A stretch of 64,000 nucleotides of DNA. It comes from Alphaproteobacteria bacterium (GTDB taxonomy: Bacteria; Pseudomonadota; Alphaproteobacteria; Acetobacterales; Acetobacteraceae). Location: contig JADZEB010000051.1 of NCBI GenBank assembly GCA_020850755.1, forward strand, positions 1 through 64,000, read 5' to 3'. The number at the start of each line of letters is the position of its first letter. Positions within the stretch are counted from its first letter, which is position 1. Positions 26,107 to 34,709 of this stretch are shown piece by piece. Both the position numbers and the translations under genes were made by a program. The notes beneath the pieces are model-generated. The model was not told the DNA's origin. It made no database searches and saw nothing but the letters and a program-made list of their open reading frames with translations.

Positions 26107-27033
26107 ATGGCTTCGCCCGCGACGTTCAGCATGGCCCCCGAGGGCAATCTTGCGCGCTATCTCCAGGAGATCCGCAAGTTCCCCATGCTCACGCCCGAGG
26201 AGGAGTACTCGCTCGCCAAGCGCTGGCGCGAGACCGAGGACGTCGAGGCCGCGCACAAGCTCGTCACCAGCCATTTGCGACTGGTGGCCAAGATCGCCAT
26301 GGGCTATCGCGGCTACGGCCTGCCGATCGGCGAGCTGATCTCCGAGGGCAATGTCGGGATGATGCAGGCGGTCAAGCGCTTCGACCCCGAACGCGGCTTC
26401 CGGCTTGCCACCTACGCCATGTGGTGGATCCGCGCCGCGATCCAGGAATATATCCTGCACTCCTGGTCGCTGGTGAAGATGGGCACCACGGCGGCGCAGA
26501 AGAAGCTCTTCTTCAACCTGCGCCGGCTGAAGGGCCAGATGCAGGCGATCGATGATGGCGATCTCAGCCCCGAGCAGGTCGCCAAGATCGCGCGTGCCCT
26601 CGACGTGCCCGAGCAGGACGTGATCCAGATGAACCGGCGCCTGGCCGCCCCCGACCATTCGCTCAACGCGCCCGTGCGCGCCGATAGCGAGGGCGAATGG
26701 CAGGACTGGCTGGTGGACGAGGAGGAGACGCAGGAAACGAAGATGGCCGAGCGCCAGGAGATCGGCGGCCGGTCGGAGCTCCTGCAGAAGGCGCTCAAGA
26801 CCCTGAACGAGCGCGAGCGCCACATCCTCACCGAGCGCCGGCTGCGCGACAACCCGACCACGCTCGAGGAGCTGAGCCAGCAATACAGCATCTCGCGCGA
26901 GCGGGTGCGCCAGATCGAGGTGCGCGCCTTCGAGAAGATGCAGAAGGCGATGAAGGCCCAGGTCGCCGCGCTCCAGGACGAGGCGCGCGCCCGCGCCCAG
27001 GACGCACAGCGGGGCTTCTCGCGCAGCAACTAG
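26107..27033 (+). CDS. rpoH: RNA polymerase sigma-32 (heat-shock sigma factor)
   Basis: This 308-residue protein directs RNA polymerase to heat-shock promoters. It carries region 2 (YAMWWIRAAIQEYILHSWSL), the RpoH-specific box QKKLFFNLRR just after it, and region 4 helix-turn-helix (TLEELSQQYSISRERVRQIE). These distinguish it from primary sigma factors. The ATG at 26107 follows AAAGGGTGT. A CIRCE-like operator precedes it and a strong hairpin terminator follows. Confidence 0.95.
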   Translation: MASPATFSMAPEGNLARYLQEIRKFPMLTPEEEYSLAKRWRETEDVEAAHKLVTSHLRLVAKIAMGYRGYGLPIGELISEGNVGMMQAVKRFDPERGFRLATYAMWWIRAAIQEYILHSWSLVKMGTTAAQKKLFFNLRRLKGQMQAIDDGDLSPEQVAKIARALDVPEQDVIQMNRRLAAPDHSLNAPVRADSEGEWQDWLVDEEETQETKMAERQEIGGRSELLQKALKTLNERERHILTERRLRDNPTTLEELSQQYSISRERVRQIEVRAFEKMQKAMKAQVAALQDEARARAQDAQRGFSRSN

Positions 27034-27058
27034 GCCGGGAACAAGCGGCCCGAATGAC

Positions 27059-27086
27059 GAAGGGCCCCGTTCGGGGCCCTTCGCGT
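27059..27086 (+). terminator. Rho-independent terminator after rpoH
   Basis: GAAGGGCCCC-GTTC-GGGGCCCTTC is a perfect 10-bp stem with a 4-base loop, followed by GCGTTT. The convergent COQ9-family gene ends 10 bp further on, so the hairpin may serve both directions. Confidence 0.85.
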
Positions 27087-27095
27087 TTCCGGCGC

Positions 27096-27791
27096 TCAGC
27101 CGCCGGGATGCTCGCTCGCCCCCGCGCGGCCCGGACGGCGGCGGAACAGGCCGAGCGGATCGGGCAGCCTGAAGCGGCAGGCCGCCGCACGAATGTTCTC
27201 GCGCAGCTTCGGGATCTGCATCACCTCGTTGATGCGCCGATCGAGGAAGGCCCAGCTCGCGTTGCAATCCTCGCTCTCGTCGCGCAGCCAGTAGAGCAGC
27301 GTCGTCGAATAGACGCCGGCCAGCGTCGCGCGCTTGGTGTACCAGGAGAAATCGGCTGCGCGGTCGCCGCAGGCGCGCCAGATCGCATCCACCGTGCGCG
27401 CCAGCGTGCGCGCGGCGATGGCCGCGTGCGAAGGCTTGGGGACGGCCAGGAAGGCGAGCGCGCGGCGCACCGCCTCGCGCCAGGGTGCCACCACCTCCAG
27501 CCGCGTGCGCACGGCAAGCGCGATGCGCGCGCGGATGCGGAACGTGCCGATGTCGAGCCGGGCCAGCTCGGCCGCCATCATGCGGTCGGCCCAATCGGCG
27601 AAATATTCCACCATCTCCGCCGGGCCGCCAGGGAACAGGATCGCGGCCAGCCCCGGCTCCTCGCCAGCATCGGCCAGACCCGCCCGCAGCGAGGCCTCGG
27701 TCCAGCCGGTGAAGGCGACATGCGGCAGCATGCCAAGGAGGGCGGCGTCGCGCTCCTCGCTCCGCTCGATTGCGCGCGAAAGCCCGATCAT
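27096..27791 (-). CDS. COQ9-family protein
   Basis: This 231-residue protein belongs to the COQ9 family, lipid-binding partners of ubiquinone biosynthesis enzymes in mitochondria and alphaproteobacteria. It has an N-terminal TetR-like helical region and the conserved SWYTKRATLAGVYSTTLLYW followed by FLDRRINEVMQIPK. The ATG overlaps the stop of peptide deformylase (ATGA), giving a two-gene operon. The last 20 residues are Arg/Gly-rich and variable. Confidence 0.88.
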   Translation of the reverse strand: MIGLSRAIERSEERDAALLGMLPHVAFTGWTEASLRAGLADAGEEPGLAAILFPGGPAEMVEYFADWADRMMAAELARLDIGTFRIRARIALAVRTRLEVVAPWREAVRRALAFLAVPKPSHAAIAARTLARTVDAIWRACGDRAADFSWYTKRATLAGVYSTTLLYWLRDESEDCNASWAFLDRRINEVMQIPKLRENIRAAACRFRLPDPLGLFRRRPGRAGASEHPGG

Positions 27792-28378
27792 GCGCACGGC
27801 GCTCCTTCGGCTGAAGCTTCCTCCTCGGCCTCCTCCTCGGCGCGGGCGAGATTGGCCGCCGCGCGCATCAGCTCCTCGGTGAAGCCGAACAGGGCAAGGT
27901 CGGTCATGCGCATGGGGTAGAGGATGCCGTCGAGATGGTCGTATTCGTGCTGCACGACGCGGGCATGGAAGCCTGCGGCGACGCGCTCGATCGGCTCGCC
28001 CGCCAGCCCCACGCCGCGATAGCGCACGCGTGCCGCCCGAGGAACCGAGCCGCGCAGGCCGGGGATGGACAGGCAGCCTTCCCAGGCCTGCTCGATCTCC
28101 TCGCCCACCGGCTCGAGCTCCGGGTTGATCAGCACGGTGGGGCCGAGCGGCAGGTCCTCGGGGCTTTCGCCCACCCGCTCGGGGCGAACGCGGAAGACGA
28201 ACAGGCGCAGCGGCACATGCACCTGCGGGGCGGCGAGGCCGGCGCCGCCGATATCGTCCATGGTCTCGACCATGTCGGCGGCAAGGCGGCGGATTTCCGG
28301 GTCGGTCGGGTCCGGCACCGGCGCGCAGCGTTGCAGCAGGATCGGGTTGCCCATGCGGGCGATCTTGAGGATGGCCAT
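27788..28378 (-). CDS. def: Peptide deformylase
   Basis: This metalloenzyme removes the N-formyl group from new proteins. It is 196 residues with all three motifs: GGAGLAAPQ (residues 44-52), EGCLSIPG (metal Cys) and VVQHEYDHLDG (HExxH metal site). A C-terminal acidic Glu/Ala tail (about 178-196) is extra. The promoter TTGGCC-N17-TATACA lies about 65 bp upstream. The next gene (COQ9 family) is translationally coupled. Confidence 0.95.
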   Translation of the reverse strand: MAILKIARMGNPILLQRCAPVPDPTDPEIRRLAADMVETMDDIGGAGLAAPQVHVPLRLFVFRVRPERVGESPEDLPLGPTVLINPELEPVGEEIEQAWEGCLSIPGLRGSVPRAARVRYRGVGLAGEPIERVAAGFHARVVQHEYDHLDGILYPMRMTDLALFGFTEELMRAAANLARAEEEAEEEASAEGAPCA

Positions 28379-28443
28379 GATGTTCCCTGCCCCTGGCAGC
28401 CCTTGGGCCGTCCTGGCCCGCCGCTCGTGCCGGGGTCCGCCCC

Positions 28444-28472
28444 TGTATATAAGGATCGGCGGGCCCGGCCAA
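28444..28472 (-). promoter_or_regulatory. Promoter for def-COQ9 operon
   Basis: On the reverse strand TTGGCC (28472-28467), a 17-bp spacer and TATACA (28449-28444) precede def by about 65 bp. It is one of few AT-rich spots in this 369-bp divergent intergenic region. I see no other clear element between it and rpsU. Confidence 0.5.
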
Positions 28473-28747
28473 CCGGCTTGGCCGGGTCAAGTCCCGGCCC
28501 GCAGGCGCTTTTCACGGTCGCGCCCGGCGGCCCGTCCCGACACCCACCCCTTTCGGCCACCGGCACGGACTCGGTCGGCTGGCGCTTCACAAACACCTTG
28601 ATCCTATGGTAAACACCGGCCGTCTTCGGGGCGGGCGACCGTCCCGGGCCTTGTATTGTGTCTGTCGCTCAGACCATCGCCAGGCGCGGCGGCCCGAGCA
28701 AACCGTAATGCCCAGCAACCGCAACCCGACCAGGAGCGTGCCGGAAC

Positions 28748-28951
28748 GTGCAAGTCCTTGTTCGCGACAACAATGTCGACCAGGCGCTGAAGGCGCTTAA
28801 GAAGAAGATGCAGCGGGAGGGGATCTTCCGCGAGATGAAGCTGCGGCGGAACTTCGAGAAGCCCTCCGAGCGCCGCGCCCGCGAGAAGGCCGAGGCCGTG
28901 CGCCGCGCCCGCAAGCTGGAGCGCAAGCGGCTGGAGCGCGAGGGCTTCTGA
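28748..28951 (+). CDS. rpsU: 30S ribosomal protein S21 (bS21)
   Basis: This 67-residue small-subunit protein helps mRNA recognition. [20 protein letters not shown] and [18 protein letters not shown] are the classic S21 blocks, followed by a basic tail. The start is GTG at 28748, preceded by AGGAG about 12 bases upstream. A strong hairpin terminator follows 90 bp downstream. Confidence 0.95.
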   Translation: MQVLVRDNNVDQALKALKKKMQREGIFREMKLRRNFEKPSERRAREKAEAVRRARKLERKRLEREGF

Positions 28952-29044
28952 GCCTTCCCGCCTGACCCCGGATTGCCGTTCCGCGCCCCCGCACCGTGCC
29001 GGGCGCGTGCCAGGCAAGACCGAGGCCGGAACCGCACAGGCTTG

Positions 29045-29079
29045 AACGGCCGGTCCCGATGGGTCCGGCCGTTGGCGTT
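29045..29079 (+). terminator. Hairpin terminator after rpsU
   Basis: AACGGCCGG(T)CCC-GAT-GGG(T)CCGGCCGTT is a 13-bp stem with one mismatch, followed by GGCGTTTGCG. It lies in the 314-bp gap after rpsU. Nothing else is recognisable there. Confidence 0.7.
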
Positions 29080-29265
29080 TGCGTCCCCCATTGGCGGCTG
29101 TCGCGGCCCTCGCCGCCCGCTCGCTGCATCCGCCGCGCAATCGCCGCTTGGCGCCCCGGGCAGACCTGCCATATACCCGCAGTTCGATCGCGCTTCCGGG
29201 GTGGAGCGCGGGCGGCCGTTTCCGGCCGTCCAGGCTCGCGCCCCCGACAAGGACCGGAGACGAGA

Positions 29266-29760
29266 ATGGAGGAGATCCTCATCCTGCTGCTGGTTGCCGG
29301 CGTCTCGGCCTACATGGCCTGGCGGCGGCGGCGGCGCATGCGCGCGGCCGGGATGGTGGAAGGCGGCGGCTCGCGCGCCATGCCGCGCCTCGGCCGTCCC
29401 GGCACGATCACGGAAGCGCAGTGGGAGGAGCTGGCCGAGAACGGCTTCCAGCCGCAGAAGGACTGGAGCGAGGAGGAAGCCCAGACGGTGCTGGACGGGC
29501 TCGCCTATCTGCGCGCCGCCATCACGCAGGTCACGGGCGAGAGCGGCGCACCGGTCCAGGTCCAGAACGAGTTGCTGGCCATGCTGCTCGGCGATGACGA
29601 GCTGCGCGAAATGGTGTCGCGCTGGGGCCGCAGCCGCGCGCTGCCCCTGCGCGAGAGCGCCGGTTTCCAGCGCGTGCGCGAGCGCATCATGGCCTTCTGG
29701 CAGCCCTCGGACGGGCCGGAGCCGCAGGCGGCGAACGACGCCAGCCCGCGCCAGGGCTGA
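29266..29760 (+). CDS. Conserved hypothetical membrane-anchored protein
   Basis: This 164-residue protein has a short N-terminal transmembrane segment (ILILLLVAGVSAYMAW, residues 4-19) followed by a very basic patch (RRRRRMRAAG), so the rest should be cytoplasmic. The soluble part has TEAQWEELAENGF and a helical region with ALPLRESAGFQRVRERIMAFW. The ATG at 29266 sits in GAGAATGGAGG. It is convergent with pntB. Function is unknown. Confidence 0.65.
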   Translation: MEEILILLLVAGVSAYMAWRRRRRMRAAGMVEGGGSRAMPRLGRPGTITEAQWEELAENGFQPQKDWSEEEAQTVLDGLAYLRAAITQVTGESGAPVQVQNELLAMLLGDDELREMVSRWGRSRALPLRESAGFQRVRERIMAFWQPSDGPEPQAANDASPRQG

Positions 29761-29921
29761 GGCAAGGCGAGCGGAGCACGCGCCGGCGCAGCCTGCCCCA
29801 GGTATGGCCCGCACCCACCCGAACGCGAAGCGGCGCGTCCCGAACAGGGCGCGCCGCTTGCCTATCCACTCCTGTCATGCCGCCGGTCTGGCGCGCCCCT
29901 GCGCCTCCCTCGGGCCGCCCC

Positions 29922-31319
29922 TCAGTGCTGGAGCGCCTGCACGATCTCCTCGGTCATCTTCTTGGCGTCGCCGAACAGCATCATGGTGTTCGTGCGGAAG
30001 AACAGCTCATTCTCGACGCCGGCATAGCCCGAGGCCATCGAGCGCTTGACGAACAGCACCGTCTTGGCCTTGTCCACCTCCAGGATCGGCATGCCGTAGA
30101 TCGCCGAGGTCCGGTCGGTCTTGGCGGCTGGGTTGGTCACGTCGTTCGCGCCGATGACATAGACCACATCGGCGGTCGAGAATTCGTGGTTGATCTCCTC
30201 GAGCTCGAACACCTCGTCATAGGGCACGTTCGCCTCGGCCAGGAGCACGTTCATGTGCCCGGGCATGCGGCCCGCGACCGGGTGGATGGCGTAGGAAACC
30301 TGCACGCCTTCCTTCTTCAGGGTGTCGGCCATCTCGCGCAGGGCGTGCTGGGCCTGGGCTACCGCCATGCCATAGCCCGGCACCACGATCACCTTGCCGG
30401 CGTTCTTCATGATGAAGGCGGCATCGTCGGCAGAGCCGGCCTTGACCGTGCGGTCCTTGGCGCCGCCGCCGGCGGCAGCCGCCCCGCCCTCGGTGCCGAA
30501 GCCGCCCAGCAGCACGTTGAAGATCGAGCGGTTCATGCCCTTGCACATGATGTAGGACAGGATCGCGCCCGAGGCGCCCACCAGCGCGCCGGTGACGATC
30601 AACAGCAGGTTGCCGATCGTGAAGCCGATGCCCGCCGCCGCCCAGCCCGAATAGCTGTTCAGCATCGACACCACCACCGGCATGTCGGCGCCCCCGATCG
30701 GCACGATCAGGAGGAAGCCGAGCGCGAAGGCGAGGAAGGCGATCAGCCAGAACAGCACGTAGGACTCGGTGGTGACGAACAGTGCGATCAGCACGAGCAG
30801 CAGGATGCCCAGTGCAAGGTTCAGCTTGTGCTGCTGGGGGAAGATCAGCGGCGCGCCGCTCATGATGCCCTGGAGCTTGGCGAACGCGATCACCGAGCCC
30901 GAGAAGGTGATCGCGCCGATGGCCAGCCCGAGCGACATCTCCACCAGCGAGGCGGGCTTGATGTGGCCGGGCAGGCCGATGCCGAATGCCTGCGGCGCAT
31001 AGAGCGCGGCGGCGGCCACGAACACGGCGGCCAGGCCCACCAGCGAGTGGAACGCGGCCACAAGCTGCGGCAGCGCCGTCATGTTGATCTTGAGCGCGAT
31101 GAAGGCGCCCGCCCCGCCGCCGATCGCCACGCCGAGCAGGATCAGCCAGTAGTTGCTCATCCCCGGCGTGAGCAGGGTCGCCAGGATGGCGATCGCCATG
31201 CCGGCGATGCCGAACATGTTGCCCTGGCGCGACGTCTCGGGGCTGGACAGCCCGCGCAACGCCAGGATGAAGCATACCGACGCCACGAGGTAGAACAGCG
31301 CGGCAAAGTTGGCGGACAT
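29922..31319 (-). CDS. pntB: NAD(P) transhydrogenase subunit beta
   Basis: This 465-residue inner-membrane subunit of proton-translocating transhydrogenase makes NADPH from NADH using the proton gradient. Many N-terminal membrane helices are followed by the NADP-binding domain III, with IVVPGYGMAVAQAQHALREM and YVIGANDVTNPAA near the C-terminus. It is the last gene of the pntAA-pntAB-pntB operon. Confidence 0.95.
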   Translation of the reverse strand: MSANFAALFYLVASVCFILALRGLSSPETSRQGNMFGIAGMAIAILATLLTPGMSNYWLILLGVAIGGGAGAFIALKINMTALPQLVAAFHSLVGLAAVFVAAAALYAPQAFGIGLPGHIKPASLVEMSLGLAIGAITFSGSVIAFAKLQGIMSGAPLIFPQQHKLNLALGILLLVLIALFVTTESYVLFWLIAFLAFALGFLLIVPIGGADMPVVVSMLNSYSGWAAAGIGFTIGNLLLIVTGALVGASGAILSYIMCKGMNRSIFNVLLGGFGTEGGAAAAGGGAKDRTVKAGSADDAAFIMKNAGKVIVVPGYGMAVAQAQHALREMADTLKKEGVQVSYAIHPVAGRMPGHMNVLLAEANVPYDEVFELEEINHEFSTADVVYVIGANDVTNPAAKTDRTSAIYGMPILEVDKAKTVLFVKRSMASGYAGVENELFFRTNTMMLFGDAKKMTEEIVQALQH

Positions 31320-31349
31320 GATGTGGTCTCCCCTAGCCCTTGCGCGCGT

Positions 31350-31760
31350 TCACTTCTGCTTCTTCTTGAACATCTGCAGCATGCGCTGCGTGACGATGAA
31401 GCCGCCGAAGATGTTCACACTGGCCAGAACCACGGCAAGGAAGCCCATCGCCGAGGCGAAGCCGGCGCCCTGCAGGCCGGCGGCGAGCAGCGCGCCGACG
31501 ATGATCACCGAGGAGACGGCGTTCGTCACCGCCATCAGCGGGCTGTGCAGGGCGGGCGTCACGTTCCAGACCACGTAGTAGCCGACGAAGCAGGCGAGCA
31601 TGAAGATCGCCAGCAGGAACAGGAACGGGTCTATCGCCCCGCCGGATATGCCGCCCGTGGCCTCGGCGGCGCGGCTGGCGAAGGCGCGGGCCTGTTCGGC
31701 TAGGCTGGTGGCGCCGGCGGCGAGGCGCGAGGCTTCTTCGGCGACCTGGCTCGGGTTCAT
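31350..31760 (-). CDS. pntAB: NAD(P) transhydrogenase subunit alpha 2
   Basis: This 136-residue membrane part of the split alpha subunit has an N-terminal Ala-rich amphipathic stretch. Three hydrophobic helices follow ([35 protein letters not shown] and [18 protein letters not shown]), ending in a basic FKKKQK. The split form is typical of alphaproteobacteria. It sits between pntAA and pntB. Confidence 0.93.
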   Translation of the reverse strand: MNPSQVAEEASRLAAGATSLAEQARAFASRAAEATGGISGGAIDPFLFLLAIFMLACFVGYYVVWNVTPALHSPLMAVTNAVSSVIIVGALLAAGLQGAGFASAMGFLAVVLASVNIFGGFIVTQRMLQMFKKKQK

Positions 31761-31808
31761 GCGCGATCTCCGTTCGGTCGATCGTGGCGTGGCATCGGTA
31801 TGTGGGGA

Positions 31809-33086
31809 TCAGGACGCGGCGGGGGTGGCCGGTGCCGCGGGCGGCGGCGGCGGCGCGGCAGATACCCCAGGCACCACGGTGGCCTCGCTGCCCGAGCTCG
31901 CCGCCGGTGCGGCGGGCGGGACCGCCGGCGCGGGCGCGGCACCAACGAAGGCCGGGTGCACGGCGGCGCCGGCATGCGTCAGCAGCACGCCCTTGATGAT
32001 CTCGTCATCAAGCTTGAGCGCGGGCTTCTTGCCCTCCTTGTCCCAGAAGGCGGCAAGGAAGGTGTGCAGGTTGCGCGCATAGAGCGAGGAGGACGCCACC
32101 GGCAGCCTTGCCGCCCAGTTGGTGTAGCCCAGGATCTTCACCCCGTTGCGCTCCACCAGCTTGCCCGGCTCGGTCAGTTCGCAATTGCCCCCGGCATCGG
32201 AAGCGATGTCGACGATCACGCTGCCCGCCCGCATGCTCTGCACATGCGCCGCCGTGACGATGCGCGGGGCGCGCCGGCCCATGGTCAGCGCCGTGCAGAT
32301 GACGATGTCCTGCTTCTTGAGCGTTTCGGCCATCAGCTCGGCTTGGCGGCGCTTGAAATCCTCGCTCATCTCCTTGGCGTAGCCGCCCGAGGTTTGCGCC
32401 TGCGCCGTCTCCTCGCTCTCGACGCCGACATAGGTCGCGCCGAGCGACTTGATCTCCTCCTTGGCGGCGGGGCGCACATCGGTGGCGGAAACGATCGCGC
32501 CCATGCGCCTGGCGGTGGCGATGGCCTGCAAGCCGGCGACACCGGCGCCGACCACGAACAGGCGCGCCGGCGGCACGGTGCCGGCCGCCGTCATCATCAT
32601 CGGAAAGGCGCGCTCGAAGGCCGCTGCCCCTTCCACCACGGCTCGATAGCCGGCGAGGTTCGCCTGGCTCGAAAGCACGTCCATGCTCTGCGCGCGGGTG
32701 ATGCGCGGCAGCAATTCGAGCGAGCAGGCATCGATCCCGCCGGCGGCGTAGGCCGCCACCCGCTCGGGCGCGCCATGCGGGCCGAGGATGCCGATCAGCA
32801 GCGCGCCGCGCGGGATCAGCGCGATCTCGTCGAGCGCCCCCTCGCCCGCGCCGAGCGGCGCCTGCACCTTGAGCACGATCCCCGCCCCAGCCAGCGCCGC
32901 GGCGGCATCGGGCGCGATCTCGGCGCCCTGGGCGGCGAATTCGGCATCGGCAATGCCGGCGGTGATCCCCGCCCCCGCCTCGATCGCGACGGAAAGACCC
33001 ATCGCGACGAATTTCTTGACCGTGTCTGGGGTTGCGGCGACGCGCGTCTCGCCAGCGCGCCGCTCCTTCAGGATCGCCAGTCGCAT
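31809..33086 (-). CDS. pntAA: NAD(P) transhydrogenase subunit alpha 1
   Basis: This soluble NAD-binding domain I has 425 residues from the ATG at 33086. MRLAILKERRAGETRVAATP opens the alanine-dehydrogenase-like fold, and LFVVGAGVAGLQAIATARRM is the NAD-binding Rossmann motif. The last 50 residues are an Ala/Pro-rich tail (PAPAVPPAAPAAS and following), probably a flexible tether to the membrane subunits. It heads the pnt operon. Confidence 0.94.
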   Translation of the reverse strand: MRLAILKERRAGETRVAATPDTVKKFVAMGLSVAIEAGAGITAGIADAEFAAQGAEIAPDAAAALAGAGIVLKVQAPLGAGEGALDEIALIPRGALLIGILGPHGAPERVAAYAAGGIDACSLELLPRITRAQSMDVLSSQANLAGYRAVVEGAAAFERAFPMMMTAAGTVPPARLFVVGAGVAGLQAIATARRMGAIVSATDVRPAAKEEIKSLGATYVGVESEETAQAQTSGGYAKEMSEDFKRRQAELMAETLKKQDIVICTALTMGRRAPRIVTAAHVQSMRAGSVIVDIASDAGGNCELTEPGKLVERNGVKILGYTNWAARLPVASSSLYARNLHTFLAAFWDKEGKKPALKLDDEIIKGVLLTHAGAAVHPAFVGAAPAPAVPPAAPAASSGSEATVVPGVSAAPPPPPAAPATPAAS

Positions 33087-33304
33087 CGCTACTGCCTTCC
33101 CCGGGGCTGAGGCTCTGGGCGGGAACCGCCCGGCCACACTGTGCAAAGCCATACGGCTGTAGGCAAGCCCCTATGGCAGCAGGGGGCAAGACTTCGCCGG
33201 CCCGGCATGGTGCGGGCACTGCCTTGCCGAAGCGTTGACATGGATCATGGCGGGAGGCGCCTTCCTCTGCTCGCGGGCGCGCGCACGCCGCGACAGCGCG
33301 GCGG

Positions 33305-34675
33305 TCAGGCCGGCTGCGGCACGCCGGCCTCGGCCAGCGCCTCCTGCTGGCGCAGCGCCATCGCGTCGGCGGCGAAACCGTCGGTCAGGCTGTGGAACAG
33401 CCGGTGCCAGTTGAGCTCGGCCTTGAGGCGGATGAAAACCGACCCCAAACCCACCGCGGCGCGGTCCATCAGCACGAATTCGCGCGGCGGGCGCACGCCG
33501 CCCAGCCGCTTCAGCCCGGCATGGACCTTGCCGGCGACCTCGCGCCCGTAATTGGGGTCGTCGGTGTCCTGGATGCGGCGCACGCGATCCTCGAGCAGCG
33601 GCGTGTAGAGGAAATCCGCCCACAGGTTGAGCACGTCCATCTTCTCGTCGGACAGGTCGGTGAAGCCCCAGATCTCGTAGGCGGCGCGGGCACGGGCGCG
33701 ACTCTTGTCGCGCACGGCGTGGTAGAGCTCGATCACGCCCTGCAGGAAGTGCGGCGGGAAGACGCGGATGCAGCCGAAATCGAGCAGGTTGACCCCGCCA
33801 TCGGGCCGCACCTGGTAGTTGCCGAGATGCGGGTCGCCATGGATCACGCCATAGCCGTAGAGCGGCCCGTACCAGGCGTGGAACAGGTTCTCGGCGATGC
33901 GGTTGCGCTCCTCCTGCGAGGGGTTCTCCTCGAGCCGCATGAGCAGCGCCCGCCCGTCGAGCCAGGTCATGGTCAGCAGCCGGCCGGTGCAATAGTCCGG
34001 CACCGGGCGCGGCACCGCGATCGCCGGCGCAAAGGGTGCCAGCATCCGTGCATAAAGGCGCATATGCGCCGCCTCGCGGCGATAATCGAGTTCCTCGCGC
34101 AGGCGGGTGGACAGCTCCTTGTAGACCTCCTCATGGTCGATCGCCCCGTCCATGCGGTGATAGATCGCCATCGCCATCTTGAGCTGGCGCAGATCGGCCT
34201 CCACCACCGCGCCCATGTCCGGATATTGCAGCTTGCAGGCGACCTCGGTGCCGTCGGGCAGCGTGGCGCGATGGACCTGGCCGAGCGATGCGGCGGCGGC
34301 GGCCTCGCGCCCGAAGGCCGCGAAGCGCCGCTCCCAGGCGGGGCCGAGTTCGCTCGTCATGCGCCGGCGCACGAAGGGCCAGCCCATCGCCGGGGCGTTG
34401 GCCTGCAGCTTGGCAAGCTCGGCCGCGTATTGCGGCGGCAGCGCATCGGGCACGGTGGAAAGGAACTGCGCCACCTTCATCAGCGGACCCTTGAGCCCGC
34501 CCAGGGCCAGCATCAGGTCGGCGGCGTGGCTTTCGCGGTCGATCTTCATGCCCAGCAGCCGCTCGCCCGCCACGCGCACGGCAAGCCCGCCCACCGTGCC
34601 CGAGGTGCGCACATAGCGCATCATCCGCCCGGTGAAGCTGTTCTCGGCGCCGCCGCCTGTCTCGTCCGCGCTCAT
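33305..34675 (-). CDS. ABC1/COQ8-type atypical kinase
   Basis: This 456-residue UbiB/COQ8 family protein supports ubiquinone biosynthesis. It has the KxGQ-like block LKGPLMKVAQFLSTVPDALP (Gly replaced by Ala), the Ala-rich loop AAAAASLGQVHRA in place of a P-loop, HGDPHLGNYQV (catalytic loop) and LLDFGCIRVF (metal-binding DFG). No C-terminal membrane helices are obvious, unlike E. coli UbiB. It lies 34 bp after pepF on the same strand. Confidence 0.9.
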   Translation of the reverse strand: MSADETGGGAENSFTGRMMRYVRTSGTVGGLAVRVAGERLLGMKIDRESHAADLMLALGGLKGPLMKVAQFLSTVPDALPPQYAAELAKLQANAPAMGWPFVRRRMTSELGPAWERRFAAFGREAAAAASLGQVHRATLPDGTEVACKLQYPDMGAVVEADLRQLKMAMAIYHRMDGAIDHEEVYKELSTRLREELDYRREAAHMRLYARMLAPFAPAIAVPRPVPDYCTGRLLTMTWLDGRALLMRLEENPSQEERNRIAENLFHAWYGPLYGYGVIHGDPHLGNYQVRPDGGVNLLDFGCIRVFPPHFLQGVIELYHAVRDKSRARARAAYEIWGFTDLSDEKMDVLNLWADFLYTPLLEDRVRRIQDTDDPNYGREVAGKVHAGLKRLGGVRPPREFVLMDRAAVGLGSVFIRLKAELNWHRLFHSLTDGFAADAMALRQQEALAEAGVPQPA

Positions 34676-34709
34676 TGCCGCTGCCCCAAGGGCGCCGCCC
34701 CTCCAGGTC

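Noticed and set aside
28600..28747. Promoter for rpsU
   Set aside because: TATGGT and TTGTAT look like -10 elements, but no acceptable -35 is found at proper spacing, so none is annotated.
33100..33304. TTGACA at 33235 as a plus-strand promoter
   Set aside because: No -10 follows and no plus-strand gene lies downstream; both flanking genes are on the minus strand.
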